Shown in pieces: positions 14,851 through 21,503 of a stretch of DNA of 44,150 bases. The stretch's first letter is position 1, and every line of letters starts with the position of its first letter. The notes beneath the pieces are model-generated. The model did not search any database. It saw only the letters and a program-made list of their open reading frames with translations, and was not told the DNA's origin. The stretch is taken from contig JAFZQU010000013.1 of NCBI GenBank assembly GCA_017620255.1, forward strand, positions 1 to 44,150, written 5' to 3'. This DNA comes from Lachnospiraceae bacterium (GTDB taxonomy: Bacteria > Bacillota > Clostridia > Lachnospirales > Lachnospiraceae). Both the position numbers and the translations under genes were made by a program.

Positions 14851-15650
14851 ATCTGAGAAAATATGTGACGCTGGTGCGGGCGGGGATCATGGAATCACTG
14901 CATTTCCGCATGTCAGCCCTGATCCTGTTTTTCGGGAATCTGGTTTATATCGCGATCATCTTTTTCCTTTGGAGGGCGATCTATGCATCCTCCCCGACAG
15001 ATGTTGTCAACGGGATGACTTTTCATGATACGCTGATCTATGTGGTGCTTGCATCGGCCCTGTTCTCCTTTATGGAAATGTATTTTGTCTGGGAGATCGG
15101 CCGCAGCATCCAGTCAGGGAAGATCGTGCTTGACCTGCTCAAACCGATGGGATACAGGCATTATCTGTTCTGGTCCTATTCGGGATCGTTTGTTTCCAAC
15201 TTCTTTACGGTCTTTTTACCGACTTTTATCGTGATCGAAGTGGTTACAAAGGGAGCGGTCGCGTTCGGCATGAACCTGTTCTGGTTCGTCCTTGCCGTTA
15301 TCATGGGCGTTGTGATCAACTACAATATCGACCTGTTTGTGGGGACGATCTGTCTGTACACGGAATCCATCTGGGGGATCAATATCATGAAACAGGTGAT
15401 CGTGCTGCTTTTCTCGGGCGCAACGATCCCGCTTGCGTTTTTCCCCAAGCAGCTGCAAAAGATCGCTTACTGCATGCCCTTCCAGTCCATATACAACACA
15501 CCGCTGACGCTGCTTCTGATGAAGTCGCCGGCCTTATCCGACGTGCTTCCGATGCTGCTTCTGCAGTTGTTCTGGTGTGTGATCTTAACTGCTGTGACCA
15601 GCCTGTTCTGGCATGTTTCGATCCGGCAGATCACGGTAAACGGAGGTTGA
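14847..15650 (+). CDS. ABC-2 type permease (COG4587-like)
   Basis: This 267-residue membrane protein has about six helices, among them ALILFFGNLVYIAIIFFLW, FFTVFLPTFIVIEVVT and WCVILTAVTSLFWHV. ESLHFRMSALILFF before the first helix and GATIPLAFFPKQLQKIAYCMPFQS before the last are characteristic of the ABC-2 permeases found with the SLG-type ATPase. It starts within the ATPase stop codon (ATGA overlap), so the two are translationally coupled. It should form a heterodimer with the next protein in the cytoplasmic membrane; the exported substrate is unknown. Confidence 0.88.
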   Translation: MNLRKYVTLVRAGIMESLHFRMSALILFFGNLVYIAIIFFLWRAIYASSPTDVVNGMTFHDTLIYVVLASALFSFMEMYFVWEIGRSIQSGKIVLDLLKPMGYRHYLFWSYSGSFVSNFFTVFLPTFIVIEVVTKGAVAFGMNLFWFVLAVIMGVVINYNIDLFVGTICLYTESIWGINIMKQVIVLLFSGATIPLAFFPKQLQKIAYCMPFQSIYNTPLTLLLMKSPALSDVLPMLLLQLFWCVILTAVTSLFWHVSIRQITVNGG

Positions 15651-15654
15651 GCGC

Positions 15655-16458
15655 ATGGAAAAGAGAGGATTACTGTTTTATCTCAGGATCTACCGCAAGA
15701 TCCTTGCGCAGGATATCAAAAGCAAAATGAGTTACCGCGCGGATTTCATCATCTCGACGCTCGGGATGATCTTAACGAACGTGGCGGGATTTGTCAGTTT
15801 CTGGGTATTGTTCCGGAACTTTTCGTCCATCAACGGGTGGGACTACTATGAGATGCTGTTTTTATACGGCTTTTCGCTGGTGTCCATCACGCCGGTGCAG
15901 TGCTTCTTTGACAACAACTGGAGCCTGCGCATGTATGTGCGGGACGGTGATTTTATCAAGTACTGTTTCCGGCCGATCAACATGTTTTTCTATTTCCAGT
16001 CGGAAGTGTTTGACATCAAGGGGCTTGGCCAGCTGGCATTCGGGATCGGCACGATCGTCTATGCCTGGCATAAACTTGCCATTCCCGTGACTTTTACGGC
16101 CGTAGCGCTTTGCATCGTCTTCCTGTTCTCGGCCTCGCTTGTCATGATCGCCCTGCAGAATGCGGCCGCGGCGAGCTGCTTCTGGCTGACCAACTCGTTC
16201 TTCATCCTTGATTTTTTCTTCAAGCTGAAGGACTACGCGAAATATCCGATCACGATCTTCAATCCCGTGTTCCGGTTCATTTTCACGTTTGTGCTGCCGA
16301 TCGCGTTCATCGCTTACTATCCGAGCATGGTGATCCTGCGCCCGGATGCGATCCCGCTTTTGTCGTGGCTTTCGCCGCTTGTCGGGATCCTGATGTTTTT
16401 CTTAAGTTACAAATTCTGGATGTACGGGGCTTCCAAGTACTCGGGGACAGGCTCGTAA
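15655..16458 (+). CDS. ABC-2 type permease (COG3694-like)
   Basis: This second 267-residue permease has about six helices and the N-terminal pattern YRKILAQDIKSKMSYRADFIISTLGMI that marks the partner subunit of this family. GGAGG lies about ten bases before the ATG at 15655, four bases after the preceding stop. It completes a three-gene ATPase/permease/permease operon. Right after its stop begins the promoter of the tryptophan T-box leader, with no terminator visible between them. Confidence 0.88.
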   Translation: MEKRGLLFYLRIYRKILAQDIKSKMSYRADFIISTLGMILTNVAGFVSFWVLFRNFSSINGWDYYEMLFLYGFSLVSITPVQCFFDNNWSLRMYVRDGDFIKYCFRPINMFFYFQSEVFDIKGLGQLAFGIGTIVYAWHKLAIPVTFTAVALCIVFLFSASLVMIALQNAAAASCFWLTNSFFILDFFFKLKDYAKYPITIFNPVFRFIFTFVLPIAFIAYYPSMVILRPDAIPLLSWLSPLVGILMFFLSYKFWMYGASKYSGTGS

Positions 16459-16475
16459 AAAAATCAAAAAAACAC

Positions 16476-16505
16476 TTGACTGTGGTAACGCGGTCGTGTT
16501 ATACA
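16476..16505 (+). promoter_or_regulatory. promoter of the T-box transcript
   Basis: TTGACT (16476-16481) and TATACA (16500-16505) are separated by 18 bases (17 if TTATAC is used), just upstream of stem I of the T-box leader. Confidence 0.7.
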
Positions 16506-16521
16506 TGAATAAACCGTTGAT

Positions 16522-16790
16522 GGAGAGTGAGTAGGTTTTGCCTCTTTCCCTTACAGAGAGCCGCAGATGCTGAGAATGCGGCGGGCAATGCGAAACCGAA
16601 TGGACTCCTGAGGGCAAGGGGAAACGGAAGATTCCGAAGTATCCGCGCCGGGGTAAGATTCCCCGTTAAGAAAAATCAGCATATGTCAGTATGCGTGAGT
16701 GGGTATGTGATCATACCAAGCCGGGTGGCACCGCAGGTGAATTATCAACCTGTCCCAGCAGTAACTACTGTCAGGGACAGGTTTTTTGTT
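16522..16790 (+). promoter_or_regulatory. T-box riboswitch, tRNA-Trp specific
   Basis: Stem I closes with GGAG/CTCC (16522-16525 with 16605-16608) and GGTTT/AAACC (16534-16538 with 16593-16597). Between them is the specifier loop, with a left-side AGTA loop-E motif and right-side GAA-TGG-A, giving the Trp codon TGG at 16601-16603. The T-box itself (GGGTGGCACCGC, 16723-16734) reads TGGC in the bulge, so N is C and calls for a tRNA with G73, as bacterial tRNA-Trp has. The terminator stem AACCTGTCCC/GGGACAGGTT (16747-16756 with 16774-16783) ends in a T-run. Uncharged tRNA-Trp should favour the antiterminator and switch on trpB. Confidence 0.93.
16747..16790 (+). terminator. T-box regulated terminator
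   Basis: The 10-bp stem with inner hairpin CAGTA/TACTG is followed by six T residues from 16782. It is the off-state structure of the T-box leader and competes with the antiterminator containing GGTGGCACC. Confidence 0.88.
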
Positions 16791-16870
16791 TCTCCCGCAC
16801 AGGGCAGGACACCGGTCCCAAACACGCGACCAGGCCCACGAGGCCGAAACAAAACAAGGAGGATACAAAG

Positions 16871-18244
16871 ATGTCAGAACAGAAAGTGCCGTACAAGATT
16901 TACCTGCAGGAAAATGAGATGCCCACATCCTGGTACAACATGAGAGCGGACATGAAGAACAAACCCGCACCGCTCATGCATCCGGGAACCCATCAGGCCT
17001 TAAAGGCCGAGGAGTTGACGCCGATCTTCTGCGAAGAACTCGTAGCCCAGGAACTGGATGAAACAACCCCGTATATCGAGATCCCCGAGGAGATCCGCAA
17101 TTTCTACAAGATGTACAGACCTTCCCCGCTTGTAAGAGCTTACTGTCTGGAAGAAAAACTGCAGACACCGGCCAAGATCTACTACAAGTTCGAGGGTAAT
17201 AATACCAGCGGCAGCCACAAGCTGAATTCCGCGATCGCGCAGGCATATTACGCAAAGAAGCAGGGCTTAAAAGGCGTAACGACAGAGACCGGTGCAGGAC
17301 AGTGGGGCACAGCCCTTTCCATGGCTTGTTCGTACTTTGACCTGGACTGCAAGGTATACATGGTAAAAGTATCTTACGAACAGAAGCCTTTCCGCAGAGA
17401 GGTTATGCGCACCTATGGCGCATCCGTTGTTCCGTCTCCCTCGATGACAACGGAAGTCGGCAAGAAGATCCTGGAAGAGTTCCCGGGCACGACCGGCAGC
17501 CTTGGCTGTGCGATCTCGGAAGCGGTTGAAGTTGCCACAAAGAATCCCGGTTACAGATATGTACTCGGCAGCGTGCTGAACCAGGTACTGCTGCATCAGT
17601 CGGTGATCGGTCTGGAGACCAAGGCAGCGCTTGATAAATACGGGATCAAACCGGATATCATCATCGGATGTGCCGGCGGCGGCTCCAATCTGGGCGGCCT
17701 GATCGCTCCGTTCATGGGTGAAAAGTTAAGAGGCGAAGCAGACTACAGGATCATCGCGGTAGAGCCCGCATCCTGCCCGAGCTTCACACGCGGAACCTTT
17801 GCGTATGATTTTTGCGATACCGGCATGATCTGCCCGTTGGCAAAGATGTACACACTGGGCAGCAGCTTCATTCCTTCCGCAAACCATGCGGGCGGCTTGA
17901 GATTCCACGGCATGAGCACAACGCTCTCCCAGCTGTATCATGACGGATATATGGAAGCGACCAGTGTTGAGCAGACTTCCGTATTCCAGGCGGCTGAAGA
18001 GTTCGCAAGGATCGAAGGTATCCTGCCTGCACCGGAAAGCTCACATGCGATCCGTGTAGCGATCGACGAGGCATTAAAGTGCAAGGAAACAGGCGAGGAG
18101 AAGACGATCGTCTTCGGTCTGACAGGAACCGGTTATTTCGATCTCGTTGCATACGAGCAGTTCCATAACGGCACGATGACAGACGTGATCCCGACCGATG
18201 AAGACATCGCCGCTTCTGTTGCAAAACTGCCGAAAGTAGAGTAA
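16871..18244 (+). CDS. trpB: tryptophan synthase beta chain-like PLP enzyme (TrpB2 type)
   Basis: This 457-residue PLP enzyme condenses indole with serine to tryptophan. The PLP lysine is Lys117 in GSHKLNSA; the phosphate-binding glycine loop is CAGGGSNLGG; TGAGQWGTALS carries the catalytic Glu region. Length above 440 and the N-terminus MPTSWYNMRADM mark the TrpB2 group rather than the usual 390-residue TrpB1. AAGGAGG eight bases upstream fixes the ATG at 16871; the frame opens earlier inside the T-box. No trpA or other trp gene is adjacent. TrpB2 proteins usually do not pair with TrpA, so this one may salvage free indole or use another indole donor. The upstream Trp T-box shows that the cell uses it for tryptophan supply. 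Confidence 0.93.
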   Translation: MSEQKVPYKIYLQENEMPTSWYNMRADMKNKPAPLMHPGTHQALKAEELTPIFCEELVAQELDETTPYIEIPEEIRNFYKMYRPSPLVRAYCLEEKLQTPAKIYYKFEGNNTSGSHKLNSAIAQAYYAKKQGLKGVTTETGAGQWGTALSMACSYFDLDCKVYMVKVSYEQKPFRREVMRTYGASVVPSPSMTTEVGKKILEEFPGTTGSLGCAISEAVEVATKNPGYRYVLGSVLNQVLLHQSVIGLETKAALDKYGIKPDIIIGCAGGGSNLGGLIAPFMGEKLRGEADYRIIAVEPASCPSFTRGTFAYDFCDTGMICPLAKMYTLGSSFIPSANHAGGLRFHGMSTTLSQLYHDGYMEATSVEQTSVFQAAEEFARIEGILPAPESSHAIRVAIDEALKCKETGEEKTIVFGLTGTGYFDLVAYEQFHNGTMTDVIPTDEDIAASVAKLPKVE

Positions 18245-18253
18245 GATGAACGA

Positions 18254-19528
18254 ATGAGAGATCATTCGAAGAAAAAATACTGGACGCTGCGTTATACGTT
18301 GCTCAATGCAACGTATTTCGCGGCGTTTTGTGCATTACATGCCTATGCGGCAGTCTACCTTCTCGCACACGGTTTTTCCAATACGGAAGTGGGGATCCTG
18401 CTCGCTGTGGCAAACATCACATCGGCGTTCCTGCAGCCGCTTGTCGCAGGCATCATCGACAAGCAGGGATGGCTTACCAACCGGCGCTTCATCCTGATCG
18501 CGGTCCTGAGCATCATCGCGGGCGCGTTGCTCCTGCTGTTTATCCCGGATATCAAAGCGGCGATCTTTGTGATCTATGCGTTTATCTATATGGTACAGTT
18601 TGTCTACCAGCCCATCATGATCGCGCTCTGTTTTGAATACCAGAGGGCGGGCTGCGACATCTATTTCGGACTTGCGAGGGGACTTGGTTCGGCAGGCTTT
18701 GCCGTAACATCTGCGCTGATCGGCAGTGCGATCGAGAAAAACGGGGTCAGTGTGCTTTTGTTTGTGACGATCGCGATGATGGTGATCTCGGCGGTCGTGA
18801 TCCTTACGTTTGTAAAACCCGGGCAGTCCGGGGAGAATGCTTTGCCGGATGAGAACGCTTCGGAAATGGCGGATGAAGGAGCAAAGAAGGATGCGGCAGG
18901 ACCTGAGAAAACAGCCGGTGAAGACAAGGCACATAACAATATCGTGGATTTTGCAAAGACCTATCCGGCCTTTATGCTCTTTATGGTAGCGACGGTCTTT
19001 TTCTTCTTTTCGCACAACATGATCAATGATTTTATGATCCAGATCGTGCGCTCGCTCGGTGGCGCGGAGACCGTGCTCGGATATGCGGGCTTTCTGCAGG
19101 CGATTTTGGAACTGCCTGTCATGGCCCTCATCGGGTTCCTCTATAAAAAGATCAGCGTCAATAAGATGCTCGTCTTCTCGGGCGCTTCGTTTTTCATTAA
19201 GATCCTGATCCTGGTCTTTGCCGTGCATCTGTCGGGACTGTTTATAAGCCAGTTCTGCCAGCTTTTCGCCTATGCGCTGTTTGTCCCGGCTTCCGCTTAC
19301 TATGTCAGCACGACCATGGGAGAATATGACCAGGTCAAGGGCCAGGCGTACATCAACAGCGCGATCACGGTGGGAGGCGTGTTCTCCAACCTGATCAGCG
19401 GCGTCATTCTGGACCGCCTGGGCGTAAAAGACATGCTGATCGCCGGCAGTATCGTATGTTTTGTCGGCGTGATCATCGGTTTTGTCGCGATGACACGTCT
19501 GTCGCACCGCAAAGCGGAAGGAGCTTAA
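18254..19528 (+). CDS. MFS transporter in the Trp T-box transcript
   Basis: This 424-residue membrane protein has 12 predicted helices in two halves separated by a charged cytoplasmic loop (about 190-230, rich in Asp, Glu and Lys). N-terminal YTLLNATYFAAFCALHAYAAVYLLAHGFSNTEVG resembles the MFS branch of phenylpropionate/nucleoside-type permeases. The start is nine bases after the trpB stop, with only a weak SD, and no terminator lies between, so it should be read from the T-box promoter. That placement suggests transport of tryptophan, indole or a related aromatic compound; this is inference, as the sequence gives no ligand. Its 3' end converges with the GH13 gene, leaving eight bases. Confidence 0.88.
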   Translation: MRDHSKKKYWTLRYTLLNATYFAAFCALHAYAAVYLLAHGFSNTEVGILLAVANITSAFLQPLVAGIIDKQGWLTNRRFILIAVLSIIAGALLLLFIPDIKAAIFVIYAFIYMVQFVYQPIMIALCFEYQRAGCDIYFGLARGLGSAGFAVTSALIGSAIEKNGVSVLLFVTIAMMVISAVVILTFVKPGQSGENALPDENASEMADEGAKKDAAGPEKTAGEDKAHNNIVDFAKTYPAFMLFMVATVFFFFSHNMINDFMIQIVRSLGGAETVLGYAGFLQAILELPVMALIGFLYKKISVNKMLVFSGASFFIKILILVFAVHLSGLFISQFCQLFAYALFVPASAYYVSTTMGEYDQVKGQAYINSAITVGGVFSNLISGVILDRLGVKDMLIAGSIVCFVGVIIGFVAMTRLSHRKAEGA

Positions 19529-19536
19529 GCTCTGCT

Positions 19537-20844
19537 TTAGAAGGGCTCCAAAAGATAGGCGGTATAACCGGGCAGATCCAGTCCGCCGCCAAAGTCGATC
19601 TCTTCTCCGGAAATGAGGTCGCGCGCACGTCCCGCTCTTGCGTCAAAGTGGGCGGTGAAAGGATTTTCATCGGCATTGATCGCAACGAGTACACGTCCCC
19701 TGTCACATTCCCGTTCAAACACACATTGCCTGTTGGTTAAGACCAGGGATTTGAAAGCGCCGTACTGCAGGGCAGCGCTGTTTTGTCTTGCTTTTACCAT
19801 GGCCGCGATCTTTTCCGTCAGTTCCGTCCATTCCGGGCCGTCAAAGCACGGACGCAGGGCGGGATCCCCCTGGGATTTATCGCCGCGTACGCCCCATTCG
19901 CTGCCGTAGTAGATCGTCGGGATCCCCGGCATACCAAAGAGCATCGCATAGATCAGGGGCAGGTGGTTTTGATTTTGCAGCACACTTGCGATCCGGCTCA
20001 CGTCGTGGTTGTCAACGAAGGAAAGCAGGTGGCGGCCCTTGTAGAGCGTCCACGGTTCGGGCCCGTACTGGCGCATCAGCGAATGCACGATCTCGAAGAG
20101 GTTCATGGAATTAAAGGCGGAATGCATGCCTTTGTAGCATTCGTAGTTGGTCGTGCTGTGGCAGAGATCATCGGCAAGGAGCCGGTTGTAGTCGCCGTGG
20201 ATCATTTCGCCCATCAGGAAAAAATCACTCTTCCAGGCACTCGTGGCACCGCGCAGGCGTCTTATGAAATTCGGATCGAGGCAGTAGGCGACATCCAGTC
20301 TTAATCCGTCGATGTCAAAATCATCGATCCACATTTTTACGCTGTCGAGCAGGTAATTCACGACATTCTCGTTCTGCAGGTTGAGTTTGACCAGGTCGAA
20401 ATTGCCTTCCCAGCCTTCATACCAGAAACCGTCGTTGTAGTTGCTGTTGCCGTCAAAACTTAAATGGAACCAGTCTTTATAGGAAGAATCCCACTTCTTT
20501 TCCTGTACATCCGTAAAGCCGAAAAAGCCGCGTCCCGCGTGGTTGAACACACCGTCGAGCACGATCTTTATGCCGGCAGCATGCAGTGCATCGCAGACCT
20601 TTTTAAAGTCCTCATTGGTACCGAGCCGCACATCCAGTTTGCGGTAATCCCTTGTATTGTAGCCGTGCGTATCCGACTCAAAGAGCGGGTTGAACAGAAC
20701 GGTTTTGACGCCGAGTTTCTGAAGATGGGGAACCCAGTCCAAAACCTTTAGGATCCTGTGCGTCAGAACGCCGTCGTTTTCGTACGGTGCTCCGCAAAAT
20801 CCCAATGTATAGATCTGATAAAACACACTTTCATAAGCCCACAT
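19537..20844 (-). CDS. intracellular GH13 alpha-amylase family enzyme
   Basis: This 435-residue cytoplasmic enzyme, without signal peptide, acts on alpha-1,4-linked glucans or malto-oligosaccharides. All GH13 regions are seen: GVFNHAG (region I), GLRLDVA with nucleophile Asp184, LMGEMI with acid/base Glu213, and FVDNHD with Asp281. PLFESDTHGYNTRDYRKLD places it near cyclomaltodextrinase/neopullulanase-type enzymes lacking the N-terminal domain. AAAGGAG eight bases before the ATG sets the start. It stands alone on the minus strand, divergent from the NHLP exporter. The exact specificity (maltodextrin, cyclodextrin, or transfer) is open. Confidence 0.92.
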   Translation of the reverse strand: MWAYESVFYQIYTLGFCGAPYENDGVLTHRILKVLDWVPHLQKLGVKTVLFNPLFESDTHGYNTRDYRKLDVRLGTNEDFKKVCDALHAAGIKIVLDGVFNHAGRGFFGFTDVQEKKWDSSYKDWFHLSFDGNSNYNDGFWYEGWEGNFDLVKLNLQNENVVNYLLDSVKMWIDDFDIDGLRLDVAYCLDPNFIRRLRGATSAWKSDFFLMGEMIHGDYNRLLADDLCHSTTNYECYKGMHSAFNSMNLFEIVHSLMRQYGPEPWTLYKGRHLLSFVDNHDVSRIASVLQNQNHLPLIYAMLFGMPGIPTIYYGSEWGVRGDKSQGDPALRPCFDGPEWTELTEKIAAMVKARQNSAALQYGAFKSLVLTNRQCVFERECDRGRVLVAINADENPFTAHFDARAGRARDLISGEEIDFGGGLDLPGYTAYLLEPF

Positions 20845-20888
20845 GCGATGTCTCCTTTAAAAAATGATTTTGAAAACCTTGCAGAATT

Positions 20889-20919
20889 TTGTCACGTTCG
20901 CATGAAAATATATTATAAT
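20889..20919 (+). promoter_or_regulatory. promoter of the NHLP export operon
   Basis: A consensus TATAAT (20914-20919, within ATATTATAATA) follows TTGTCA (20889-20894) at a long 19-base spacing. Transcripts would start near 20926, 50 bases before the adaptor gene. The divergent GH13 gene may use GTGACA and CAAAAT on the opposite strand of the same stretch (weak). Confidence 0.55.
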
Positions 20920-20975
20920 AAGAGAGCAACAGTGTCAAAAAGGCTGAAAGTAAGCCAAACGAAAGGAAGCACACG

Positions 20976-21482
20976 ATGGCTCAGAATGAAAAAAGACCGT
21001 TGTTTCGGGAAAAAAGCCTGGAAAAGATCCAGAGTCCGGAACAACTGAACACATATATCAAAGTCTCCAACGCAGGTGTCTGGATGATGATGTGCGCCAT
21101 GATCTTATTCCTGGTCGGCGCGCTTGTATGGGGCATTCTCGGGCGGATCGCCACATACGGTCCCGCCATTGCAAGAGTGGAGAATAAAGAAGTTACAGTC
21201 TACCTGCCTTATAAGGAACTGGAAAATCAGCAGGTGCCGAGTACTCTGCGTTTTGAGATCGGCGATGCGCGCTTTTCCATCGATCTGCCGGAGGGCGTGG
21301 AACCTTCCGAGATCACGGATGGCGACATCAACCGGATGGATTCGCTGACCGCCTATAAGGGCAATTTCCAGTCCGGTGACTGGATCTACCAGTTCAGCGG
21401 GCCGATCGATTATCCGGACGGCGTCTATGACTGCAGGGTGATCACGCGGGAATACGCGCCGATCTCGTTCATTACGAATTAA
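20976..21482 (+). CDS. short NHLP-type (NHLM system) secretion adaptor
   Basis: This 168-residue membrane protein has one helix (about 33-56, WMMMCAMILFLVGALVWGILG) and an external domain of about 110 residues. The stretch LFREKSLEKIQSPEQLNTYIKV before the helix matches my memory of the N-terminus of NHLM bacteriocin system secretion proteins (HlyD-like, normally about 400 residues). The lipoyl halves, coiled-coil hairpin and membrane-proximal barrel of HlyD are missing. The coding frame is intact with a proper stop, and the next gene follows after 21 bases, so this looks like a natural minimal form rather than a broken gene. GAAAGGA lies upstream of the ATG. It probably joins the two ABC proteins in export. 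Confidence 0.75.
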   Translation: MAQNEKRPLFREKSLEKIQSPEQLNTYIKVSNAGVWMMMCAMILFLVGALVWGILGRIATYGPAIARVENKEVTVYLPYKELENQQVPSTLRFEIGDARFSIDLPEGVEPSEITDGDINRMDSLTAYKGNFQSGDWIYQFSGPIDYPDGVYDCRVITREYAPISFITN

Positions 21483-21503
21483 AGCAGGTTTATGGGATAG
21501 AGC

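Noticed and set aside
16691-16870. Longer start for the tryptophan synthase protein
   Set aside because: The frame is open but covers the T-box and terminator; AAGGAGG precedes the ATG at 16871.
18335-19507. Long minus-strand open frame opposite the MFS gene
   Set aside because: It is antisense to a clear membrane protein, has His/Asp/Arg-rich composition typical of a shadow frame, and no ribosome site.
19511-19538. Hairpin GAGC-TTAA-GCTC between the converging MFS and GH13 genes as terminator
   Set aside because: The stem is short, interrupted and partly inside coding sequence, and no T-run follows on either strand.
20845-20975. Possible precursor peptide gene ahead of the NHLP exporter
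   Set aside because: The gap holds promoter elements only; no start codon with SD opens a peptide ending in a GG-type leader.
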